The notes under the pieces: generated by a model | Database searches by the model: none | The model's input: only the letters and a program-made list of their open reading frames with translations | Told to the model about the DNA's origin: nothing | Program-made: the position numbers and the translations under genes | Shown: positions 18,115 through 25,664 of the stretch, piece by piece | Layout of the letters: every line of letters begins with the position of its first letter | Numbering within the stretch: position 1 is the stretch's first letter | Assembly: GCF_014897985.1 (NCBI RefSeq) | Contig: NZ_JABUZA010000016.1 | Location: forward strand, 18,191 to 82,190 | Direction: 5' to 3' | From: Halomonas colorata | GTDB taxonomy: Bacteria > Pseudomonadota > Gammaproteobacteria > Pseudomonadales > Halomonadaceae | Length of the DNA stretch: 64,000 nucleotides

Positions 18115-18162
18115 TTATTCACCCCAGCTCAGCACCTGCTTGCGAATATCCAGGCCGGTCGC
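18115..18162 (-). pseudogene. Possible pcaC remnant (about 15 codons)
   Basis: Directly after the pcaD stop, the same frame continues as ATGLDIRKQVLSWGE and then stops. G-L-D-I-R-K-Q-V-L resembles the N-terminal helix of 4-carboxymuconolactone decarboxylase (the (A/G)-G-x-x-(V/I)-R-(R/K)-x-V-L-G pattern), and pcaD and pcaC are neighbours or fused in many bacteria. The rest of the ~130-residue protein is missing. The stretch is short, so chance similarity cannot be excluded. Confidence 0.35.
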
Positions 18163-18981
18163 TTAGGTCACACCGTGGTTCGCCACGTCGCCCAAATCCG
18201 TTGCCAGCACGCCAAGCAGCTTCTCGGCGATTAGCTCGGGCGCTTCTATTGAAGGCACATGACCTACGCCGTCAAAAACCTCAAGCGGTGCGCCGTCAAG
18301 CTCGGCAGACAAGGCTTCTAGTGTCGCCGGCGGCGTGGCCAGATCTTCACTGCCGCCGAGTAGCTGCACCTTGACGTTCTTGTTGGAGAGCTTGCCGGTA
18401 AACGTCTCGCGGCCGAGCATTTCACACAGCTGCGCGTAGGATTCATCGTCACCGCGACCCATCTGAATGCACCAGCCCGCTTTCAGTGCGGGGTTTGCCT
18501 CAAAGGCCGCCGCTGCAAACCAGCGCGGCACGATCTCTGGTGACATCGCCGCAAGCCCTTCCTGACGCACACGGCCTGCGCGGGTGCTCCATAAATCAGA
18601 CGTGCCGATGACCGCGCCGGTATTGGTAAGCGTGGCGGAGAACAGACGCTCGCTATGCTCAGCAATCAGCTGCTGGCCTACCACGCCCCCCACCGAAGTG
18701 CCGGCGAAATGAAAGCGCGCAGCGCCCGCAAGTTCGGCAAGCGCCAAGGCCTCGGCGGCTAGATTGGCGGGCGTAAGCTGCTCGCCGGTGACTGCCTGGC
18801 TGGCGCCATGACCGGGTAAATCCCAGGTAAGTACGCGATAGCGCGGCAGCAGCACGGGAATAACGTCGTCCCATACGGCCTGGCTCATGCCTAGCGGATG
18901 AGCCAATACGATAAGCGGATTCGCCGCAGCGCCCAGTAGCCGATAGGCCACGCTGCGGCCGTTGATGGTATGAAATGCCAT
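18163..18981 (-). CDS. pcaD: 3-oxoadipate enol-lactonase
   Basis: A 272-residue alpha/beta hydrolase that opens 3-oxoadipate enol-lactone to 3-oxoadipate, the step where the catechol and protocatechuate branches have merged. It starts MAFHTINGRSVAYRLLG; the oxyanion HPLGMSQAVWD, the nucleophile elbow GTSVGG, and the catalytic His in GVGHVPSIEAPE are all visible. GGAGATATCC precedes the ATG at 18979-18981, which I prefer over an upstream in-frame start lying inside pcaF. It follows pcaF by 11 bases and is probably in one operon with catI, catJ and pcaF. It appears intact. Confidence 0.9.
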   Translation of the reverse strand: MAFHTINGRSVAYRLLGAAANPLIVLAHPLGMSQAVWDDVIPVLLPRYRVLTWDLPGHGASQAVTGEQLTPANLAAEALALAELAGAARFHFAGTSVGGVVGQQLIAEHSERLFSATLTNTGAVIGTSDLWSTRAGRVRQEGLAAMSPEIVPRWFAAAAFEANPALKAGWCIQMGRGDDESYAQLCEMLGRETFTGKLSNKNVKVQLLGGSEDLATPPATLEALSAELDGAPLEVFDGVGHVPSIEAPELIAEKLLGVLATDLGDVANHGVT

Positions 18982-18992
18982 GGATATCTCCG

Positions 18993-20195
18993 TTAAGCGC
19001 GTTCGATCAGCGTAGCAATACCCTGGCCCACGCCCACACACATGGTGCACAGGGCATAGCGTTTGCCGCTGTTTTGCAGCTCATGCGCAGCGGTTAGCAG
19101 TAGCCGCGCGCCGGACATGCCCAGCGGATGGCCCAGCGCAATCGCGCCGCCGTTAGGGTTAACACGTGGGTCGTCGTCTTCAAGGCCTAAATCGCGCATA
19201 CAGGCCAGCGCCTGGGCGGCAAACGCTTCGTTAAACTCGAACACATCGATCTCATCCAGCGAAATACCGGTACGCTTGAGCAGTTTCTGCACGGCGGGAA
19301 CCGGGCCGTAACCCATGATGCGTGGCTCGACCCCGGCCGTTGCCATGCCGATAATCTTGGCCATGGGCGTCAGGCCGTGCTGCTGAACAGCCGCTTCGCT
19401 TGCCACCAGCATCGCGGCTGCGCCGTCGTTAACGCCGGAGGCGTTGCCTGCCGTGATGCTGCCGCCATCGCGGAAGGGTGTCGGCAAGGCGGCGAGTTTC
19501 TCCAGCGTGGTTTCCCGCGTGTGCTCATCGGTATCAAAGATCAGCGGCTCTTGCTTACGGCGCGGAATCTCAATGGCGGTGATTTCCTGGGCAAACCGGC
19601 CGGCCTTTTGGGCGGCAGCAGCTTTCTGCTGGGAGCGCAGCGCAAACGCGTCCTGATCTTCCCGGGAAATATTGAACTGCTCGGCGACGTTCTCCGCCGT
19701 CTCAGGCATGGAGTCCACTCCATAGGCTTTCTTCATCAACGGATTGATAAACCGCCAGCCAATGGTGGTGTCTTCGATTTTCTGCCCGCGGGCGAAGGCG
19801 CTGTCGGCTTTGCCCATCACATAAGGCGCGCGCGACATCGATTCCACGCCGCCGGCCAGCGCCAGCTCCATTTCACCGGCTTTAATCGCCCGAAACGCCG
19901 TACCTACCGCGTCCATGCCTGACCCGCACAGGCGGTTCATGGTGGTGCCAGGAACCGAGGTGGGGATGCCTGCCAGGAGTGACGACATGCGCGCGACGTT
20001 GCGGTTATCTTCACCGGCCTGGTTGGCACAGCCCATAAAGACTTCTTCAATTGCAGCAGGATCGAGATCCGGCGCATCGGCCAGCACTGCCTTGAAGATC
20101 GTGGCGGCGAAATCATCCGGACGCACACTTGCCAGCGTGCCGCCAAACCGGCCTACGGCGGTACGTCGCGGGTGACATAAATAAACGTTTGTCAT
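18993..20195 (-). CDS. pcaF: 3-oxoadipyl-CoA thiolase
   Basis: A 400-residue thiolase that cleaves 3-oxoadipyl-CoA to succinyl-CoA and acetyl-CoA. The acylated Cys lies in MNRLCGSGMDAVG (near residue 90), the His in NGGAIALGHPLGMSGARL, and the second Cys in CTMCVGVGQGIA, all at usual places. Starting sequence VYLCHPRRTAVGRFGG is typical of the PcaF/PaaJ group. GGAGTCGGTT precedes the ATG. It lies between catJ and pcaD, which argues for PcaF rather than a fatty acid thiolase. Confidence 0.92.
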   Translation of the reverse strand: MTNVYLCHPRRTAVGRFGGTLASVRPDDFAATIFKAVLADAPDLDPAAIEEVFMGCANQAGEDNRNVARMSSLLAGIPTSVPGTTMNRLCGSGMDAVGTAFRAIKAGEMELALAGGVESMSRAPYVMGKADSAFARGQKIEDTTIGWRFINPLMKKAYGVDSMPETAENVAEQFNISREDQDAFALRSQQKAAAAQKAGRFAQEITAIEIPRRKQEPLIFDTDEHTRETTLEKLAALPTPFRDGGSITAGNASGVNDGAAAMLVASEAAVQQHGLTPMAKIIGMATAGVEPRIMGYGPVPAVQKLLKRTGISLDEIDVFEFNEAFAAQALACMRDLGLEDDDPRVNPNGGAIALGHPLGMSGARLLLTAAHELQNSGKRYALCTMCVGVGQGIATLIERA

Positions 20196-20205
20196 AACCG
20201 ACTCC

Positions 20206-20979
20206 TTATTCGCCCGTGTGGGCGCGTTCGGTGCGGGCTTTCAGCTCGCGCAGGATCTCAAGTTCTTTCTCGCTGGGCTCAGGGGTGCTCTCAAGCTGAT
20301 CGGCAAAACGCACCTCCCAACCGGTTGCATCCATTACGTCCTCGCGATTAACACCGGGATGCAGCGATACCACGACCAGCTCTTTGGTCTCGGGGTCGGG
20401 CTTCATCACGCATAAATCGGTGATAACTCGCGTGGGGCCTTTGCCAATATTAGGCACGTTATCGCGCCCTTTGCCGTCACGGCCAAAGCCTAGCGTCGTG
20501 ACAAAATCGACGTCTTTGACGAAGGCCCGTCGGGAATGTTTCAGGGTAATAAACACTTCGCCAGCGTTGGTAGCAATCTCCGGTGCACCGCCACCGCCCG
20601 GCAGGCGTACCTTGGGCTCACGGTAATCGCCGATCAACGTGGTATTCAGGTTTGCGAAACGGTCGATTTGCGCTGTGCCCAAAAAGCCCACGTTCACTTT
20701 GCCGCCCTGCAGCCAGTAGCGGAACATTTCCGGCACTGCCACGGTGGTCAACGCCGACTCGCACAGCTCGCCGTCACCAATGGAAAGCGGAAGAATATCG
20801 GGCTTGGTTTGCAACGTGCCGGATTCGTAAATCAAGACTACGTCCGGCGCATGGGTAAGGCGCGCCAGGTTGGCAGCTTCGGAAGGCAGGCCGATACCCA
20901 CAAAGCAGGTGGTACCGTTTTCCAGCGCGCGTGCCGCGGTGACGGTCATCATTTCAGAAGAGGTGTATTCCAGACTCAT
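20206..20979 (-). CDS. catJ: 3-oxoadipate CoA-transferase subunit B (CatJ type)
   Basis: A 257-residue CoA-transferase beta subunit. It has the catalytic-loop region ALENGTTCFVGIGLPSEAANLARL and YESGTLQTKPDILPLSIGDGEL, where the Glu of YESG is the position of the covalent CoA carrier. The long form (257 with a 277-residue partner) matches the CatI/CatJ and glutaconate transferase type rather than the shorter PcaI/PcaJ. It moves CoA from succinyl-CoA to 3-oxoadipate. Its ATG overlaps the catI stop by one base. Confidence 0.85.
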   Translation of the reverse strand: MSLEYTSSEMMTVTAARALENGTTCFVGIGLPSEAANLARLTHAPDVVLIYESGTLQTKPDILPLSIGDGELCESALTTVAVPEMFRYWLQGGKVNVGFLGTAQIDRFANLNTTLIGDYREPKVRLPGGGGAPEIATNAGEVFITLKHSRRAFVKDVDFVTTLGFGRDGKGRDNVPNIGKGPTRVITDLCVMKPDPETKELVVVSLHPGVNREDVMDATGWEVRFADQLESTPEPSEKELEILRELKARTERAHTGE

Positions 20980-21812
20980 CAGACGTTCTCCCCTGCATGA
21001 TTTTGAACACCCTTAAAGACGTTCTCATCGAGCCACTGAGTAAAGGTGTCGCGGTCGCGGGCGATGGCATCCCACTCTTTATAAAAACGGTTACTGCGAC
21101 CGTAATAGCCGTGGGTGTAAGAAGGCAGCGCGCCTTTTTCTGCCACCGCAATGGCGCTGATCGCCCAGCCTGGAATGACGCAGGCATTGGGGTGCGCTTT
21201 CAGATCATCGACGATCTCTTCGACCGTGACGATACTGTGCTTGGCGGCGAGTATGGCTTCTTTCTGTACGCCGACAATTCCTTCCACCAGCACGTTGCCC
21301 TGGCGGTCCGCACGCTGAGCGTGAACGATGGAAACATCGGGGCGCACTGAAGGCACCGCTGCCAGACGCTCACCGGTAAACGGGCACTCAATGAACTTGA
21401 TCTGATCGTTCACGCTGGGCAATTCACTGCCGATGTAGCCGCGGAAAACAGCCAGCGGCAGGCCAGCCGCGCCCGCTTCAAAGGCGCACGCCATGGCCGC
21501 GTGGCTGTGCTCAAGAATCTCGATCTTGTGCGGCCAGCCTTTCTCCACGGCATCACGCAGGCGATGCAACGACCCGACTCCTGGGTTTCCACCCCAGGAA
21601 AAGATCACTTTCTTGGCGCAGCCGGCGCCAATCAACTGATCATAGATGATGTCAGGGGTCATACGGATCAGCGTCAGGTCGCGCCTTTTCTGGCGGATCA
21701 CTTCGTGACCAGCGGCAAATGGAATCAGGTGGGTAAAGCCTTCCATGGCCACGGTAGCGCCGTCCTGGACGTAGCGCGCTACCGCGTCATGTAAGCTGAG
21801 AAACTCGGCCAT
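20979..21812 (-). CDS. catI: 3-oxoadipate CoA-transferase subunit A (CatI type)
   Basis: A 277-residue alpha subunit with GATVAMEGFTHLIPFAAGHEVIRQ near the start, the CoA-transferase glycine loop, and VIFSWGGNPGVGSLHRLRDAV. Partner of catJ, with which it overlaps by one base. GAGGCACC precedes the ATG. The gene heads an apparent catI-catJ-pcaF-pcaD operon; an inverted repeat GTTCG-N5-CGAAC lies 57 bases ahead of the start and is likely the control site. Assignment to 3-oxoadipate is based on the thiolase and lactonase downstream. Confidence 0.85.
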   Translation of the reverse strand: MAEFLSLHDAVARYVQDGATVAMEGFTHLIPFAAGHEVIRQKRRDLTLIRMTPDIIYDQLIGAGCAKKVIFSWGGNPGVGSLHRLRDAVEKGWPHKIEILEHSHAAMACAFEAGAAGLPLAVFRGYIGSELPSVNDQIKFIECPFTGERLAAVPSVRPDVSIVHAQRADRQGNVLVEGIVGVQKEAILAAKHSIVTVEEIVDDLKAHPNACVIPGWAISAIAVAEKGALPSYTHGYYGRSNRFYKEWDAIARDRDTFTQWLDENVFKGVQNHAGENV

Positions 21813-21868
21813 GATGGGTGCCTCTTAGCGGGTCGTTGGCATGCTTGTTAATGAGTGGTCAACACTTA

Positions 21869-21883
21869 GTTCGCAAAGCGAAC
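21869..21883. promoter_or_regulatory. Inverted-repeat operator ahead of catI
   Basis: GTTCG-CAAAG-CGAAC, which extends to GTTCGC-AAA-GCGAAC, lies 57 bases ahead of the catI start. The same 5-5-5 pattern occurs at 22913 and 23736. A further CGAAC half site follows at 21898-21902. The likely binder is the IclR-family regulator at 23802. Confidence 0.7.
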
Positions 21884-22015
21884 ACAGATCCTCTATACGA
21901 ACAAGTTACTGCTGAACGTTATTGGGGTCAATTCCACCCACGCATACCTTGAGCTCTTCTACGGCGCCCGCCTATCTCACAACCTACGCTAAGCAATTGT
22001 TTTGAAATTAATTTA

Positions 22016-22832
22016 TTACGATTCCAGCCATTTTATGGCGCGTTCGACCTGGACCCCGCTGCTACCAAGGTATAAAGCCGGATCGCAAGCTTTACGTAGC
22101 GAGTCGTTATCAATAGTTCCGTTTGCCTCAGGATGATCGGCCAGTGCTTCGATCAACACCTCTGCATAATCTCTTGCTTCACGACGCGAGGTTTCCGCCG
22201 CCGATGCACTTAGGCCTTTGGCGTCATCTGCGCCTAGCACCGGGGTCAGCAGCCGTGCCACCGGCTCAGCCATAATGCCGCCCCCAGTCGCCGCCAGGTT
22301 GCGCCACATGTTATCGGGATATACTTCAAGCCCTTCAAGCAGCACGGCCGCCTGTTCCAGCGCGCCTTCCACCAGCAGGACGCTTTCCACCAGCGGAGCC
22401 CACTCGGCATGCCATTCGCCCAATCCGCGCTCCAGCGGCTGGGCGGCAGCGTTCAGCAACACGCTAGCATGCCCATGTACCTGCCTTGCCGCGCCCCTGA
22501 TCAGCGCACTGCGCACCGGGTTTCGCTTATGGGGCATCGAGGAGGACTCGCCCATCCCCGGTGCTGAAGGCTCGGCCACCTCGCCTACTTCAGTCTGGGT
22601 GAGAAGCGATACATCCAAGGCCAGTTTCTCGGCAGCGCCCGCTACGGCATCCAGCGCCGTGCCCAGCGCATGGATAGGGTAACGGTCGGTATGCCATGGC
22701 AATACCGGTGCTGCCAGACCTAGCTTTTCAGCCAAGGCGTCCATCCACTCAAGCCCCAGTGCATCCCACCCGGAAGCACGCATCTAACGCGTACCGGCTC
22801 ATAAAAGGATGTTTTAAAAATCCAGCAGGCAT
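22016..22832 (-). pseudogene. pcaB: pcaB pseudogene (3-carboxy-cis,cis-muconate cycloisomerase) with internal deletion
   Basis: From 22783 down, 255 residues match the C-terminal part of PcaB: ASGWDALG, PWHTDR, then the superfamily signature GESSSMPHKRNP, and an ending ACDPALYLGSSGVQVERAIKW. A full protein has about 450 residues. Upstream, an ATG at 22830-22832 with AGGAGG ten bases ahead begins MPAGFLKHPFMSRYALDA, a fitting PcaB N-terminus, but in another frame. So roughly 190 codons were lost between about 22783 and 22779 with a frame change. The signature and C-terminus could not make an active tetramer alone because active-site residues come from all three conserved regions. Confidence 0.85.
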
Positions 22833-23221
22833 GGGCGCTTAGCCTCCTTTTAGCGTTATAGAGAACCACAAGAACAGTTTAGACATGCGAAACTGAACAC
22901 ATTTGTACACATGTTCGCCATTCGAACTATACGCTAAAGAGAGGGAAAGGCGTTTGCAACCGTCATTCAGCAGTCGCTTTGACTCACCATCGAATGCATC
23001 TTGGCTGCGACAGAAATCGGCCATGATGCATGTTCTCTATCATGGCCAAGCGAATGAGGTCGGGATTTTCGACTGAAAACAAAAAGTAAATCTTACCGAT
23101 GGCGTAACGCCAAAATGCTGTCGGAGATGGTTTTTTCGTAATTAGAGGGGTGTGTTTCTTACATCACGCCTGATAACCGCATGAATGTTTAATAAACCTC
23201 TGGCTGCTTTTTAAACAGCGC
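22833..23221. other. Intergenic region with pcaB promoter and aroQ downstream sequence
   Basis: A stretch of 389 bases between the pcaB start and the aroQ stop. It contains the operator-like repeat at 22913-22927. A minus-strand open frame at 22839-23024 spans the operator and has no domain, so I reject it. I see no gene or strong terminator in the rest. Confidence 0.5.
22913..22927. promoter_or_regulatory. Inverted-repeat operator ahead of pcaB
   Basis: GTTCG-CCATT-CGAAC lies 81 bases ahead of the original pcaB start at 22832. The identical arms and spacer length at 21869 and 23736 suggest one regulator. The site remains perfect although the gene it served is broken. Confidence 0.7.
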
Positions 23222-23662
23222 CTATCGAGCCTTCATAATAGCGTCAAGAGCCGCTTGATATCCGTGTACTCCAAGCCCTGCGATCACCCCATCGGCGCGC
23301 AGCGACACATAGGAGTGGTGGCGAAAACTCTCACGCTTGTGCACATTGGAGATATGCACTTCGATGACAGTGCCTTCGAACGCGTTTAGCGCATCGAGTA
23401 TGGCAACCGATGTGTGCGTATAGGCTGCCGGGTTTATAATTATCGCCTGGCTACCGTCCTGACGGGCGGCGTGTATTGCATCGATCAGTGCGCCTTCGTG
23501 GTTGCTTTGAAAGCAGTTGATTTCCCACCCTGCCAACACTGCCGTCTCGCGCAGCTGGTTATTCACGTCATCCAGGGTTTCATGACCATAGATTTCGGGC
23601 TGTCGTGTGCCTAAAAGGTTGAGGTTCGGCCCGTGAAGCACCGTTACTTTTTGTTGGCCCAT
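23222..23662 (-). CDS. aroQ: Type II 3-dehydroquinate dehydratase
   Basis: A 146-residue type II dehydroquinase. It has [17 protein letters not shown] with the catalytic Tyr in the flexible lid, [26 protein letters not shown], and the [17 protein letters not shown] segment with the catalytic His. I choose the ATG at 23660-23662, where the family normally begins and AGGAA precedes it. Two roles are known: shikimate biosynthesis, and quinate/shikimate catabolism towards protocatechuate. Its place between pcaB and the divergent IclR-family gene, with a shared operator, favours the catabolic role. Confidence 0.9.
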   Translation of the reverse strand: MGQQKVTVLHGPNLNLLGTRQPEIYGHETLDDVNNQLRETAVLAGWEINCFQSNHEGALIDAIHAARQDGSQAIIINPAAYTHTSVAILDALNAFEGTVIEVHISNVHKRESFRHHSYVSLRADGVIAGLGVHGYQAALDAIMKAR

Positions 23663-23733
23663 AAGTAGCTTTCCTAATGGTGAGTAAAGCAAATGTGAGG
23701 CGCGCATATATCATGGCACAGACTAACGAATAA

Positions 23734-23752
23734 TTGTTCGCTATTCGAACAA
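23734..23752. promoter_or_regulatory. Inverted-repeat operator between aroQ and the IclR-family gene
   Basis: TTGTTCG-CTATT-CGAACAA is a perfect 7-5-7 inverted repeat. Its core GTTCG-N5-CGAAC (23736-23750) is shared with 21869 and 22913. Position between divergent starts (23662 and 23802) suits control of aroQ and autoregulation. Confidence 0.75.
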
Positions 23753-23801
23753 CATGTTACATTGGAATTTTGAAATGCGTCCAAACGGTGGATCATTCGT
23801 T

Positions 23802-24596
23802 ATGAAAGACTCTTTACAAGAAGACACTCTCACGCCCGATAGCCGTGACTTTGTTTCAGCGCTTGCCAGTGGCCTGGATGTCATCTTGGCGTTTGACGAT
23901 ACCCATTCGCGCATGACGTTAAGCGAGGTCGCCGCGCGAACCGACATGAACCGCGCCAAGGCGCGCCGCTTTCTACTAACACTGCACGCCTTGGGCTATG
24001 TTCGCAAACATCAGCGCTATTTCGAGCTGGCACCCAAGGTCTTGCAGCTAGGCTATTCGTTTCTTTCCGCTAATAATTATCGTAGCGTTATCCAGCAGTA
24101 CTTGGAAGATATTACCGCGCAAACCGGCGAATCCTCATCGCTTGGCCAGCTTGAAGGTGATGATGTTATCTATATCGCACGCTCGGCCGCGCCTCACCGC
24201 TTGATGGCGATCTCCCTTTCCGTGGGTACACGTCTGCCGGCGGCCCATACCTCAATGGGCCACGTGCTGCTTGCCCAGCTATCTGAGCGGGCGTTGGAAA
24301 GCTATCTTGAGCGTATCGCACTGAAGCGCTACACCGATAAAACCATTATCGACAAGGGCGCGCTTAAAAAGCGGATTGAAACGGTACGTCAACAGGGTTA
24401 TGCCATTGCCGACCAAGAGCTGGACTCGGGCTTGCGCTCATTAGCAGTACCTGCGTTTAACGCATCAGGGCAACTGCTTGGGGCAATCAATATCAGTACG
24501 AACGCAGCGCGCATTGATATGGATACACTGCTGGAGGAATACTTGCCGCTTTTACAAGACAAAGCGGCGCAGATCCGAGCTTCTATTACGACCTAG
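23802..24596 (+). CDS. IclR-family transcriptional regulator (PcaR/PcaU-like)
   Basis: A 264-residue regulator from the ATG at 23802, which follows GGTGG; an upstream ATG at 23754 is also open but abuts the operator. Residues about 10-75 form the winged HTH (MTLSEVAARTDMNRAKARRFLLTL), and the rest the IclR ligand domain (LMAISLSVGTRLPAAHTSMGHVLLA, then AIADQELDSGLRSLAVPAFN). IclR regulators of this subgroup (PcaR, PcaU, CatR-like) respond to 3-oxoadipate or protocatechuate. The three inverted repeats nearby are its probable targets. It likely activates the catIJ-pcaFD operon. Confidence 0.85.
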   Translation: MKDSLQEDTLTPDSRDFVSALASGLDVILAFDDTHSRMTLSEVAARTDMNRAKARRFLLTLHALGYVRKHQRYFELAPKVLQLGYSFLSANNYRSVIQQYLEDITAQTGESSSLGQLEGDDVIYIARSAAPHRLMAISLSVGTRLPAAHTSMGHVLLAQLSERALESYLERIALKRYTDKTIIDKGALKKRIETVRQQGYAIADQELDSGLRSLAVPAFNASGQLLGAINISTNAARIDMDTLLEEYLPLLQDKAAQIRASITT

Positions 24597-24660
24597 GCTA
24601 ATAAAGCGTTGTCATTAATTAGTAGGCTATGCTTAAAGGCCCGCTGCCGGTGAACTATCC

Positions 24661-25515
24661 ATGACCCTTCCCCTCTACCTAGGCCTACCCATGTGGGCGA
24701 ACCAGGACTGGCAGGGCAGCCTTTATGCTCGCCACGCAAAAAGTGATTTGCTTAGCGACTATGCCAGCGTGTTCTCAAGCGTAGAGGGCAATACGACGTT
24801 TTATAGCGGCGCGCCGAAAACGGAGACGATTGCCGCCTGGGCTCGCCAGGCACCGGCTCACTTTCGCTTCTGCTTTAAACTACCGGCAAGCGTTACTCAC
24901 GATCAGCGGTTGACCAATCTCGACGACGTGTGGGCTTTTCTAACCGCGTTGACGCCGCTTCATGACCGGTTGGGTCCTACCATGGTTCAATTACCGCGTG
25001 ACTTTGGCCCTAACGAACTTCCTCAGCTAGAAGTGTTATTAAAGGGCTGGCCCGGGCATTTACCATGTGCCGTCGAGGTCCGTCACCCCGACTTTTTCCA
25101 CAAAGGCGCGGCTGAAAAAGCTCTTAACCAATTGTTGATAACTTATTGTGCCAACCGAGTGATGCTGGACGTGCGTCCGGTCTTTTCTACACCGGCTAAT
25201 GGCCACTTGGGCCTTGCTCATGCCCAACAGGAAAAGCCGAAACTCCCGCTACACGTGCTTTCCACAGGTAATTTTCCGGTCATTCGCTTTATTGGCCATA
25301 TTGACAAAACGATTAATACGGGCTACTTCGCACCTTGGAAAGCACAGCTAAAGCTGTGGATAAGTCAGGGGAAAACCCCTTTCTTATTTGTGCATACTGC
25401 CGACAACCTCAAGTCCCCGGACATGGCCCGAACGCTCTACAATGCGCTTGACGAACTCACCTGCCTGCCACCGCTTAATGCCTTTCCCGGCGAGACGCAA
25501 AACCAACTGTTTTAA
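24661..25515 (+). CDS. DUF72 family protein (YecE-like)
   Basis: A 284-residue TIM-barrel-like protein of the DUF72/YecE family. Visible marks: LYLGLPMWANQDWQGSLY, VFSSVEGNTTFYSGAP, then HFRFCFKLPASVTHDQRL, AVEVRHPDF and FLFVHTADN near the end, which match the family's conserved W, E-N-T-F-Y and H-T-x-D sequence blocks. Function of the family is not established. It starts 64 bases after the IclR gene in the same direction and may be independent. No signal peptide. Confidence 0.85.
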   Translation: MTLPLYLGLPMWANQDWQGSLYARHAKSDLLSDYASVFSSVEGNTTFYSGAPKTETIAAWARQAPAHFRFCFKLPASVTHDQRLTNLDDVWAFLTALTPLHDRLGPTMVQLPRDFGPNELPQLEVLLKGWPGHLPCAVEVRHPDFFHKGAAEKALNQLLITYCANRVMLDVRPVFSTPANGHLGLAHAQQEKPKLPLHVLSTGNFPVIRFIGHIDKTINTGYFAPWKAQLKLWISQGKTPFLFVHTADNLKSPDMARTLYNALDELTCLPPLNAFPGETQNQLF

Positions 25516-25664
25516 CCTAATATTAATTTAACCTAACTGGCACGGGCCCTCCTGATCGGATAAATTGCGCATACTTTCGATAAGCGAGGGGGTTGGGCTT
25601 ATCGAACATGCGTAAATGGGACGCATAGCGGCTTATTACAATTTAACTAACTAGTAGGTGATGT

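Noticed and set aside
18659..18874. Short frames opposite or shifted within pcaD
   Set aside because: Shadows of the intact lactonase reading, which has nucleophile and His motifs.
22839..23024. 61-residue minus-strand frame
   Set aside because: It spans the operator at 22913 and the pcaB leader; no domain.
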